DNA of 64,000 bases, taken from NCBI RefSeq assembly GCF_000741525.1, contig NZ_JGYP01000004.1:90676-154675 (forward strand), given 5' to 3'. This document shows, piece after piece, positions 9,921 to 21,051 of the stretch (its first letter is position 1; every line of letters starts with the position of its first letter). Under the pieces are notes generated by a model. The model had not been told where the DNA came from. It ran no database searches and worked only from the letters and a program-made list of their open reading frames with translations. The stretch comes from Bifidobacterium bohemicum DSM 22767. GTDB lineage: Bacteria > Actinomycetota > Actinomycetes > Actinomycetales > Bifidobacteriaceae. Both the position numbers and the translations under genes were made by a program.

Positions 9921-12900
9921 CTAGTCGAAGTAGCCGTCGGCACCCAACCGCGCCTGCGGGTCAAGGAGCATGGCCTTCTCGACTTCATGAGAGTCATACT
10001 GCTTGCCGTCCTTGCGGAAGCGACGGTTGTCGACCTCCTCATAGAGCGGAGCCAGGCCCATCATGCCCATCAGGCGGCGACGCTCACCCAACGCGAGACG
10101 GTCGTTGGCACGGGTACGCCAATCCTCGAGCGCCTGGCTGCCATATTCGGCCGCGACGGAGGCTTCGAAGGCACCGGGGGCGACCAAGGCGACAAACCCA
10201 GCCACATGCCCGAAACCGAGTGAAGTGGCCAGCCCGGCCTTGACACGACCAAGCTTGAGCGGCTCACGCAACCAGACCATATGGTCGTCGGGACGCATCT
10301 TCGGATCGACGCAGTCGAGGGCGACGTTCGCCGGAACGACACCGGAACGGAACAGCTGGGTCAGTCCGTCGATCTGGAAGATCGCGGCACCGCCCATCGC
10401 GTGGCCGGTCAGGCTCTTCTGCGAGATGACGAACAGCGGGTTGCCCTCGGAGCGGCCGATGGCATGAGCCACGGTGTTGTGCAGTTCGGACTCGTTGGAA
10501 TCGTTGGCGTTGGTGGAGGTGTCATGTTTGGAGACCACCGCGATGTCGTCGGGGACGACGCCAAGCTTGGCCAGCTCGCGCACCAGCTGGGAGTCCTTGC
10601 CGCCACGGGCTGCGGCCAAGGCGCCCAGACCCGGAGCCGGGATGGAGGTGTGCGCGCCGTCGGCGAAGCTGTGGACGTAACCGACCACGGCCGCCACCGG
10701 CAGACCCATCTTCAAGGCGATGTCGCCGCGCGTGACCAGGATCGTGCCGCCGCCCTCGGACTCCACGAAGCCGTCGCGACGACGGTCGTTGGAACGCGAG
10801 AAGAAGCGGTCGTCGATGCCCTTGGCGTACATCACGTTCGCGTCGGCGGTCGCGCTCATGTTGCCGAAGCCGATCACCGAGTCCACGCCGATGTCGTCGA
10901 TCGCGCCGGACACCACGAAGTCGGCCTTGCCCAGCCTGATCTTATCCACGGCCTCCTCAAGGGAGACCGCTGCGGTGGCGCACGCCGAGACGGGCTGCAC
11001 CATGTCGCCGTAGCCGCCGATGTAGGACTGCATCACATGCGCGGCGACCACGTTCGGTAACGCCTCCTGCAGGATGTCGGTCGGGATCTCGTGGCCGAGG
11101 AAACGGTCGAGGTAGAGCTTGCGCATGGAGGACATGCCGCCGAAGCCCGTGCCCTGCGTGGAGGCGACCATTGAGGGATGAACCGTCTGCAGCACTTCCG
11201 TGGGCGTGAAGCCTGCGGAAAGGTAGGCGTCCACCGTGGTGACGATGTTCCACAGGGCGATTTCATCCACGGCGCCGACCATCGAGGCGGGAATGCCCCA
11301 CTTGACCGGGTCGAAGCCCTTGGGGAACTGGCCGCCGACGGTGCGGGTCATGGCCACGCGTTTGGGCACGCGCACCATCGAACCGGCGTGGCGGGTCACC
11401 GTCCATTCGCCGGACTCGTCGTCCTTGCTGATTGAGGTGTGCTCCGCGTCCATGATGACGTACTGCTCGGCCGCCTCGCAGGTGGGAACGGTGAACTTGA
11501 CGTCATGGTCGAGGTAGATCTCCACCTCTTCGCTCGACGTGCCGCCCTGATAGTCGCCGCTGCCCATACCGTCCTCGAACGGGCGCAGACCGGAGCGGGC
11601 CACGACCTCGTCATGGTAGCGCTCGGCGATGTCCTCTTCGGGCACGAGGTTGCCATCCGTGTCATACCAACCGGACTGCGGGCTGTCCTGCCAAGTCAGC
11701 AGCCCCATGTTCCAAGCCAGCTCAAGCACCGCTCCGGCGGAAAGATCGACATGGCCGTCGTGGTGAATGCCCAGTTCGGCCTCGGCACGGGTGCGACCGG
11801 AGCCCCAAGGACCAAGTTCACCGATGGAGACGATGACGACCTGATCCTCCGGCTTGGCGGTGACCCCTTGCCACTCATTGAGGTCGACCGGCGCCTGTGT
11901 GGGCGGGTCGAGGCTCGGCAGCGCCTTGATGAGCGAAGGTTTGGATGTCGCCTTCGGCTCATGGTCGGTCGCTTGGACGGAGACGTCGGAGGTGGCTGCG
12001 TCGCGTTCTGCCTCGGCTCGAAGCGCGCTGATGTCGATCGGCTCGGAACCCAAGCCTCCCGTAAGATCGGCGGTGATCGGGGCCTTGGCGGCCTCGACGC
12101 GCGACTGGCGGGTGGCAAGGTCGAGAAGCCTGGCGGCGATCTGCTGCGTCGAATAGGTCTTGATGCCATGACGCTCCACGACCTCGACCAGCGGGTCGTT
12201 GCCACCCATCAGACCGGTGCCTCGCACCCAACCGATCAGCGGATGGGCGAAGGTGACACGACCGGACCAATCCTTTTCGGCGCGGGCGCGGGTGACGATG
12301 GCGTCAAACGCGGACTTGACCTCACCGTACGCACCGTCTCCACCGAAGACTCCACGGTTCGGAGAGCCGGGCAGAATGACATGGAGCTTGTGCTGCACAT
12401 CCGTGTCGGAGCCTATGGCCGCGAAACCGGTGATGGCGCGTTCCACGCCCCACAGCATCAGGCGCGACTGCGATTCGAAGAGCTGACCGGAATCGGCCAT
12501 GGTGCCGTGCACCGGAGGAGCGGCGAACGGGAAGAACAGACTTGGCTCGTATGCGGGCTTCAGGATAGTGGTCTTGGCGCCGTTCGTCTTCTTCGCAACG
12601 CTGCCGACCCAGTTGACCAGCGCGTCCACGTCGCGATAGCTCGACAGGTTCGCGGGCACAAGCCATAGCTTGGCATCGCCCACCGCGTTGCGTCGATAGG
12701 TCTGCTCCGCCCAGGCGCGAACTTTCTGCGTGAAGCTATACGACGTGGCTACAACGGTGGCGCCGCCAGCCAGAAGACCTGCGACGACCTGGCCTGCGAT
12801 GGAGTTGGGGGCGGCACCGGTGACGACGGCCACGTCCCCGGCGAAGCGGGAGGCCACGGCATCGCTGGAGACCGGCGTCTGCGCCTCGACCGCTATACGG

Positions 12901-15900
12901 TTGAAGGTCGCCACCAGCATGGCGTCGCCGTCGGCCTGGGCCTTTGACTCGAACCACTTGGCCTCACGGGCCACATCCTCACCTGCCCCAAGGAAGCTGA
13001 GTGCCTTCACTGACTCGTCCTTGTTGTAATAAAGCCGCGCGAGATCTTCACGGGCGGTCGCCCAACGGTCATCGAGCAGCAATGCCTTTCGTTCGTCAAA
13101 ACGTGGCGCCACCTGCTCGACCCAGTCGCTGCCCAGCTCGGCTTCCACGGCCTGAACCACGGCCGCCGCATCGTCTTCACCGTCAACGCTTTGGGCAGGC
13201 GGGTTGAGGCCGAGCTCATCGAGCACGAAGCGCGCAGTGGAAGCCAGGACGCCGTCTGCACCGGTGACTTTGGCCGCAAAGGCGTCAAGCGCCGCGGAAT
13301 CGACCACGGCACCACCTGCTGAGCCCCCGGCACTCGGCAGTGAGACCGACACGCCGTGGTCCGCGGCCACCTTCTGCACAGCGGCGTCAATCATGGCGTT
13401 GGCGGCCGAAACGTTGGAAGCGGGTTCGATGCCAAGGCTCGCCAGGTCACCGCCGCGTGAGGAGGCGCCCTCACGGGTCTCCAGCACCAGTGCGGAAAGC
13501 ACGTACGAGGCCCAGCCCTCTCCGAGCTGCCATGTGTCGGTGACGCGCTTCTGAATCTGCGCCATCTTGACACCCGAAGCACCGAACAGACTGCGGATGC
13601 GATCGCGGATGATGTCGGAAAGCACCGGGCCGAACGGCTTGTAGTTTGGAGCCACCTTGTTGACCAAGGCGCTCAAGATCCGGAATCACCGCTTCTGCGG
13701 CGCCGTCCACGGAGGCCACACCAAGCTCGGCGCTGATGTCCATCAACAGCTGGTTACGACGCGAGGAGACGCCGTTGGTCAACGTATCCGTCGTGTCGGT
13801 GGCACCGATCTGGTCGGGGCGCACCTTCGCCGCGTAGGCCAGCAACGTGGCGATGCCATCGGAGGCCCTGAACGGCAGATCGGCCGGGCGCTCGCCGGAG
13901 GCGGCGGGCGCGGCAGGAGCCGGGGTCGGGGCTGGGGCTGAAACGGCGGCGGGAGCAGCCGTGGTCGACGAGGGAACCGATTGTGCCGCGGCCGGAGCCT
14001 GCGCCATCTGCTGGCTCGCAGCCGAGGCGCCGACCTCAGCGGGCTCTTCACCTGCTTCCGGCGCGAGGGAATCCGTGTCGGTCATATAGACACGGCTTTC
14101 GTCACGGCCGAGGTTGTACAGCGCGATATGGCTGTTGGAGAAGTCCGGCAGCTTCAAGGTCTTCGCGGCCATATTAGCCAACGTCGGCTGGTTGCCCAAG
14201 CCCACTTCGACCAACTGCTCCACGCCAAGTCCGCCCTGCGAACGGTCGGAGAACATCAGATTCTGCGTCTCGATCCAACGCACCGGCGAAGCGAACTGCC
14301 AGGCCAGCAGCTCGGTGAACAGCAGACGGCCGAGCTTCTGATCATCGGAGGCATAGGCGTTCCACGTCTCCGGATTGTCAAGCGCCTCCTGAATGCGGGT
14401 GGAAGGCACCACATCCACGATCTTCCGGGCGAATTCGCGCGTCATCTCGAAAGGAGCGGCCACGAGGTTCGGGATGTAACGTCCGACCAGGCGGGAGTAG
14501 TCGATATGCGCAGGCAGCAGACTGTCGAGCTTGTCACGGAAGTCCGGCACGCCCTTGCGCAGCAGCATGGAGTGGAACGGCACATCGATGCCGGGTAACA
14601 ACATGAACGCGTGGCGGCCGCCGTACTCCTTGACACGGCGCTCGGCGTCGGCCTGAAGATACTTCAGGCCCGCGATCGTACCGGCCACGACGTACTGCGT
14701 ACCGGCGGTGTTGTAGTTGACGATCTGCAGGAACTCGCCGCTGGCTTCCGAAACGGACCTGACGTAGTCGTCAACCCCGTCGTCGCCCACACCGAACTGG
14801 TTGGGACGCAAGGCGCCCATACGGTAGTTCGAACGACCCTGCTCGTCGCGCTCGATCAGGCTGTTCATAGCGCTGCCACGGTGGAACACGAGTTCCAAGA
14901 CCGTCTCGAACGGAATGATGCCGGCGAAGGCCGAAAGGGCGTTGTATTCACCGAGCGAATGGCCGGCGAAGTAGGCGGGCCATGTGTCGCTGCCGGCCTC
15001 GCGCAGGCGTGAGGTCTGCGCATAGGCGACGGTGGCGAGCGCCACCTGCGTGAACTGCGTGAGATTGAGCAGACCGTCCGGGTGATGGTAGGTCACGCCG
15101 TTGGCCGTCAGGGTCTTCGGGTTGTCGCGCACGATGGCGAGGATCGAGAAGCCGAGCTTTTCGCGGGTCACCTTGTCGGCGCGCTCCCAGGTCTCACGGG
15201 CCGCGGCGGATTTGGCGCGCTCGTCGAGCACCATGCCCTGCTGCTGGATGCCTTGGCCGGGGAACACATAGGCCGTGCGCGGGGCGCGGACGATCGCCGT
15301 GCCGCGGGAGACGATGTTGCCGTCGATGCGGCAGATGACCTCAAGGGCCATGCCGCCGTGACGCAGCTTGCCCACGCGTTCCACGGAGATTTCCACCTCG
15401 TCGCCGAGCTGCACCATGCCGTACATGTTGTACGTCCAGCCGGCGATCTCATAATGCATACCTTTGTCGTCGGTGGCCTGCACCACATGTTGCGAGGCTG
15501 CGGAAAGCCACATGCCGTGCACGAGCGGGGCGGACAGTCCGGAGACGGCTGCGCCGCGGTGCGAGGTGTGGATGGGGTTGAAGTCGCCGGAGGTGCGTGC
15601 GAAGGCGGTCATCTCCTTGGGGGCCGTGAGCTTCACCCGACGCAACATGCGGCGCGGGGTGGAGACCAGGAGGTCGAGGTCACCTTCGTCGCCGAAGGGT
15701 GTGCCGGTTCCAGTGGCGGCCTTGCGATTCTTCAGATAGTCGCCGTAATCGGGGGCGTTCTCCGGCAGTTCATCGGAGTAGGAGCGTCCTCGGATGGCGA
15801 ACCGCTCGACCTCGCGGGCCAGCAGAGTGCCGTCCTGCGCGGTGTGGGTGACATGGATGGTCACGACGCGGCCGGAGGCGGATTCGGCGTAATCGTCGGC

Positions 15901-18900
15901 CCAGCTGGCCAGCGCGATGCGCTCGCCGGTGTGGGCCAGCAGCTCGTCCTCCGTCACCTCAAGCTCGACCAGATGGTCGAGATGCACCGCGTTGAGCAGG
16001 CCTTCGATGATCGGGAAGCCGTTGACGTACACGCTGCCGAGAGCCGCGTAGATGGCCGGCCATGCCGGGCCGACCAACGCGTCGGGCGCGATTATGGAGG
16101 GCTTGAGGCCTTGGGGCATGTTGCCGGCCGTGGCGGCCTCGTGGTCGTAGCCGAGGTTGTCGGAGAGGGTGTAATCGGAGTGGGCGACACCGAACGGGAA
16201 CGCCTTGACGTCCGCCGTCTGCTCGATTTCGGGCATGGCGGTGAGCACGTCGCCGGTGATGGCGGTGTTGCCGATGCCGGCCGTGTCCGCCAGCATCGCG
16301 TAGACGTGCTGCGGCAGGCGGCTGCGGTCCACCACCGGGAAGAAGCCGGTGGCCGAAGGCTTGACGTTGAGCGGAATGACGATGTCGCGCACGGCGTGCT
16401 TGCTCAGCCCGCCGTCCAGGTCATCGTCCCAGAAGGTGTCGAGGTGGATGTCAAGGTCGAACATCTGCTCGTCCGCCGAAACACCCACCGGACGAATCTC
16501 GTAATATTTGTCGTCCATCGCGGTGCCGAAAGCGGGGTTGGCCATCAGGTGACCGACCCACGAGATGTTGGGGGCCTTGCGAATGAACTCCTCGGCACTG
16601 CCCGCCGCTTCAAGCTGGGCGAACGCCTGAACGGGAGCGATGCCCGCCGCGGCGTCGACCTGCTTCGTACGCTCAAGTGCGGCCGCCTCGAAGCGACCGA
16701 GAATCGAGCTGATCGGCTCGTCGATGGTGGTGATGCCGGCAACCGAAATCGGACCGGGAATGGTACGCACGGAATCCGCGGAATAGCGCTCGTCCTCGGA
16801 CTGCCAGAGCTGATCCTGACCCCACCAGCGCAACAGGTCGTTGTCGATGACGGGCACGAAGGGCATCGGCTTGTGGTACTCGTGAATGAGGGTCGGGAAC
16901 CATGCCACATCGGCCGGGCTCACCTTCAGCTCGCCGGCACGCGGGTACGCGGCCTTCAAACGCTCGATGGCGCCGCGCGGATCGTTCTCCACGTCGTCGC
17001 GCGAAGCGAACAGGGACTCGAACTGGCCGCTTTCCTGGTCGCAGGTACGTGCCTCGATGCGCTGCAACAGGTGCAGGAAACGGTCGGCCTGGGTCGGCTC
17101 GATCCACGGGTAGGCCAGTTCGACGAAACGCTCCGCCCACTGGATGTAGGTCATCTTGTCGAGGTCTCCGAAGTAAGGACGGGAAGTCTTGTTGAGCGCT
17201 TCGATGATTTCGTCCCGACGGCTTTCCAATTCCTCCGGGTGCTTCATTACGCGGACCAGAAGACGGCCGCAACGGGCCGAGGAGTTCTCAAGCTCATAGA
17301 TATCGGCGTGCAGGTGACTCAGACCGCTGGAGACGCCGCCTTCGACCGGGGTGCCGGCGGGCACCCAGTTCTCGCCCAACGGCGCGAAGGGGTCGGAGTC
17401 ATCGGGCTTGGGCGAAATGCCGGGGGTCTCAACCAACATGCGCTTGACATCCGGATTGGTGTGCGCCTCCTTGGCCGTCATCGCGGCGGTGCCGATCAGC
17501 ACGCCGTCGACGGGCATGTCGGGCTTGCCGTAGGCGCGGGACCACTGGCCGGAGATGTAATCGGCGGCGCGGTCCGGGGTGCCGATGCCGCCGCCCGCCA
17601 CCAGCACGAGGTTGTCGCAGGCGCGCACCTCGGCGTAGGTGGTCATCAGCAAGACATCAAGGGACTCCCAAGAGTGGTGGCCGCCGGCGGCTCCGCCCTC
17701 GACCTCCATAATCACGTTGACCGGGGCGACGGCCTTGGCGATGCGTACGACCTGACGAATCTGGTCGACGGTGCCCGGCTTGAACGCCACGTAAGGGAAA
17801 CCCTGCTCGTTGAGGGTCGCCACCAACTGCTTGGCCTCGTCCAATTCGGGGATGCCCGCCGAAATCACGACGCCGTCGATCGGGGTTCCCGAGGCGCGCT
17901 TCTTCGGCACGATGCCCGCCGGGCCGAACTGCAGGTTCCACAGGTAGCGGTCCATGAACATGGCGTTGAACTCGATGGTGCGGCCCTCTTCGAGCTGCTG
18001 TTCAAGCTCGGCCACATGCCCGTCGAAGATGCCGGCGGTGCCCTGGCCGCCACCCGCCAGCTCGGTCCAGTAGCCGGCGTTCGCGGCCGCGGCCACGATT
18101 TCGGTGTCCACCGTGGTGGGGGTCATGCCCGCCAGCAGAACCGGCGGCTTGCCGGTCAAATCGCTGAACTTGGTGCGGATGCGCTCACCGGCAGGGGTGT
18201 CGATGACGCGGGGCGCGAAACGACGCCAGTCCTGCGTGCGCTCCGGGTCCTGCTCCTGTGTCGACAGCGCGGCACGGGCCTCGCCCGAAGCGGCCTCGAC
18301 CACCCCGACGCCGGTGCCCTGCACAAGGGCGCCGACCAGTTTGCCCGTGCCGGTGCCTGGCCCCATGTCCACGATCCACAGCTTGGTCGGGTCGTTCGAG
18401 GTCACCAAGCCGTTGACACGCTCGGACCAATCGACGTGATTGACCAGCACCTCCTGCGCAAGGGTGCGGGTGCGAACGGCATCGAGACCACAGGCCGAGG
18501 CCCATTCGACGGTCATGTCGACGGCACCCGCCATCAAAGGCGAATGGAAGGGCACTGTGACATCCAAATATTCAAGCACCGGCGCGAACGGCTGACCGCC
18601 ACGCACCTTCTCCTCGCGCAGCTTCGCCTGGTGCGCCTGCTCCTTGCCCGCCTCGACGGCAAATCCGGCGAGATCCTCCGGATGACCGGAAAGCACGTAG
18701 TGGTCAGGGGCATTGGTCACCGCGATGGCGATGGGACCACGGGGCTTGGACACGCGACCGATGAGCACCTCGACCTGACGCTTGGTCGCGCCACGCACCG
18801 ACAGCATCGGAGTCGCCTCGCCGCTGGCCGCGGAGATGGGGGTCAAACGGGACTGGCGGGTTCCGGCCACGCCGATCAAACGCGCGATGGCGAGAATCTC

Positions 18901-19354
18901 GTCGATGTCGGAGGTGGCCGCCTCGATCGAACCACGGGCCCCGATGGCCTCGACGATATGCTCGGCAATGATGCCTTGGGAATGCCCCAGCACCGCAACC
19001 GGGCGAGCCTTGGTTACGTCGTAGCCCAAGGATTCGGCGTCCATCAACGCGCCCAGCTGCGAAAGAGCGATGCCCGGAACGCTGAACGCGGCCTCGGCGG
19101 CCACTCCCAGGGATGCCTTGGCCGCCTTGAAACCGAAAAGATCGACCACGCCGCCGGTCGTGGCCAGAAGCGTGGGCATCACTGGGGCCAGCAGGCGTTC
19201 GGACGCCTCGGCGCGGTCCTTGAGCTTCTGGGCGAGGGTGGGATCGGTGGCATTCGTCGTTCAGCGCGGTGGTCCACGGTGTGGACTGCCCGCCGAAGAC
19301 GAGCGCATGCGGTTCATGCTCGAGGCGGTTCAGGAAAAATGTGTTGTCGCTCAT
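9921..19354 (-). CDS. fas: Type I fatty acid synthase, single giant chain (two apparent frameshifts)
   Basis: Builds acyl chains from acetyl- and malonyl-CoA. Domains in order, with rough residues: acyltransferase (GHSQG, 125), enoyl reductase (PPVLLAGMTPTTVD, 410), hotdog dehydratase (FNPIHTS...LVHGMW, 1265), malonyl/palmitoyl transferase (GHSLGEY, 1460), ACP (GVSSRRNQLL, 1860), ketoreductase (VVTGAAPNSIAGQ, 2175), ketosynthase (SACATA cysteine 2790, with KHDTSTNANDSNES and SLTGHAMGG). The expected length of about 3,143 residues fits actinobacterial FAS-I. The frame breaks twice, near 19252 and at 13675-13676; removing one base at each restores one chain. The gene is likely essential, so errors in the sequence are probable, though a real defect cannot be excluded. 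The ATG at 19354 has AAGGAA six bases upstream. It follows accD by 89 bases. Confidence 0.93.
13675..13676 (-). other. Apparent +1 frameshift in fas, after the ACP domain
   Basis: On the coding strand GATCTTGAGCGCC changes frame. Deleting one T gives D-L-S-A-L-V-N-K-V-A-P-N-Y, joining the ACP end to the ketoreductase linker. Both sides are long, well-conserved open frames that overlap by about 200 bases. Confidence 0.8.
19252..19254 (-). other. Apparent +1 frameshift in fas, near the N-terminus
   Basis: The start region MSDNTFFLNRLEHEPHALVF and the rest of the acyltransferase domain are in different frames. The coding strand reads GACGAATGCCACC; removing the T gives LNDEATDPTLAQKL, which flows into the downstream frame. 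Confidence 0.75.
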
Positions 19355-19443
19355 GGCTTTCCTTACTGTTGGTTCATTCACAATCAAAACTGGTTGGTTC
19401 TTGGGGTTTTATCGTTTACGTCCCGGTCTTCGCGGCTCGTCGT

Positions 19444-21051
19444 TTACATCGGCTGGTTGCCGTGATGCTTGCCTGTGCGACGCACCCGCCTCTTGCCCCG
19501 CAACAGCCGCAGGGATTCAGCGATTGCCTCACGGGTCTGCTCCGGGTCGATCATGGCGTCAATCTGACCGGTTTCGAGCGACAGGTTCGCGTTCAACGTC
19601 TCGTTCTCGTACTGCCTGATGTATTCCTGGCGCACGGCCTCAACGTCCTGACCACGTTCCTTGGCCTTGTGCAGGTCCTTGCGGTGGATGATGTTGACCG
19701 CGCCGGCCGCGCCCAGAACCGCGATCTGACTGGACGGCCAAGCGTAGTTGACGTCCGCGCCTATGGCTTTGGACCCCATGACGATGTATGCGCCGCCGAA
19801 GGCTTTGCGCAGCACGACCGAAATCATCGGCACCTGCGCGTTGGCATAGGCGTAGATCACCTTCGCCCCGCGACGAATGATGCCCGCGTGCTCCTGATCG
19901 CTGCCGGGCTTATAGCCGGGGGTGTCCACCAGCGTGATGACGGGCAGGTTGAACGCGTCGCAAAGCCGGACGAACCTGGCGATCTTCTCACTCGATTCGA
20001 CATCGAGAATACCGCCCTGCACGTTCGGCTGATTGGCCACCACACCGACCGGCCGACCCTCGATGCACGCGAAACCGACCGTGGCGCAGGCCGCGTACAG
20101 CTGTTGGATCTGCACGAACTCGCCGTAATCGACGATGCGGCGGATCACCTCAACCATGTCATAAGGCTGACGATCGTTGGCCGGCACCACGTCTTTGAGA
20201 CTGCGCGCCGTCTCACGGTCCGCGCGGGTGGCGGCGTAGGCGTAGACCGGCGGCTCGTCCTCGCAACTGCCGGGCAGGTAGGCCAGCACCGTGCGCGCAT
20301 AGTCGATGGCGTCGGCCTCGTCCTCGCCGAGATAGTGCGCCACGCCGGAGGTGGCGTTGTGCACCTTGCCGCCGCCGAGATCCTCCATGCTGATCGTCTC
20401 GCCGGTCGCGGCCTTGACCACGTCGGGGCCGGTGACGAACATGTTGGAATTCTGCCGAGTCATGATGATGAAATCGGTAAGCGCCGGGCAATAGACCGCC
20501 CCACCGGCGCAAGGGCCGAGAATCAATGAAAGCTGGGGCACGAAACCCGAAGCCTCGCACGTCCTGCGGAAGATATGACCGTATTGCGTCAGAGCTTCGA
20601 CGCCTTCCTGAATACGAGCGCCACCCGAGTCTATCAACGCCACGATCGGCACCTTGAGATCGAGTGCCATGTCCATCAGATGGCAGATCTTCTCACCCTC
20701 GGCACGGCCCAACGTGCCGCCCTTGACGGAGAAATCCTGCGCGTAGACGGCAACTTTGCGACCCCACACCTCACCGAAACCGGTGATGACGGCGCTGCCT
20801 GCCACACCCCGGTCGATGTCGCCGCCGGAAAAACGGCCGATCTCCTGGAAGGAGCCGGAATCGAACAGCAGGTCGAGGCGCTCGCGCGCGGTGAACTTGC
20901 CTTTGGCGTGCTGGCGGTCGTGCGCATGGGATTCGGCGGCGCGCGCAAGCTCGGCGGCGCGGACCACGGCGGCACGTATGGGCTGGCGGTCCATCGGCTC
21001 GTTGCCGGACATCGCCGTGGTGACGGCCGGGTCGGTCATGATGTCAGTCAA
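19444..21051 (-). CDS. accD: Acetyl/propionyl-CoA carboxylase carboxyltransferase (beta) subunit
   Basis: Transfers the carboxyl group from carboxybiotin to acetyl-CoA or propionyl-CoA, supplying malonyl-CoA to the FAS next door. The 535-residue chain is a complete two-crotonase-fold carboxyltransferase of the AccD5 type: KGKFTARERLDLLFD at the start, DSGGARIQEG and GPCAGGAVY (first oxyanion loop), and DTPGYKPGSDQE and RKAFGGAYIVM (second half). It has no zinc finger, unlike E. coli AccD. TTG at 21051 is the likely start: it overlaps the accC stop (TTGA) and has AGGAG eight bases upstream, whereas the ATG four codons later lies too far from it. Confidence 0.92.
   Translation of the reverse strand: MTDIMTDPAVTTAMSGNEPMDRQPIRAAVVRAAELARAAESHAHDRQHAKGKFTARERLDLLFDSGSFQEIGRFSGGDIDRGVAGSAVITGFGEVWGRKVAVYAQDFSVKGGTLGRAEGEKICHLMDMALDLKVPIVALIDSGGARIQEGVEALTQYGHIFRRTCEASGFVPQLSLILGPCAGGAVYCPALTDFIIMTRQNSNMFVTGPDVVKAATGETISMEDLGGGKVHNATSGVAHYLGEDEADAIDYARTVLAYLPGSCEDEPPVYAYAATRADRETARSLKDVVPANDRQPYDMVEVIRRIVDYGEFVQIQQLYAACATVGFACIEGRPVGVVANQPNVQGGILDVESSEKIARFVRLCDAFNLPVITLVDTPGYKPGSDQEHAGIIRRGAKVIYAYANAQVPMISVVLRKAFGGAYIVMGSKAIGADVNYAWPSSQIAVLGAAGAVNIIHRKDLHKAKERGQDVEAVRQEYIRQYENETLNANLSLETGQIDAMIDPEQTREAIAESLRLLRGKRRVRRTGKHHGNQPM

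Noticed and set aside
15082-20529. A 1,815-codon open frame on the plus strand across fas and accD
   Set aside because: It is the mirror of conserved genes on the minus strand, with His/Gly/Val/Arg-rich composition typical of such shadows, and has no start signals.
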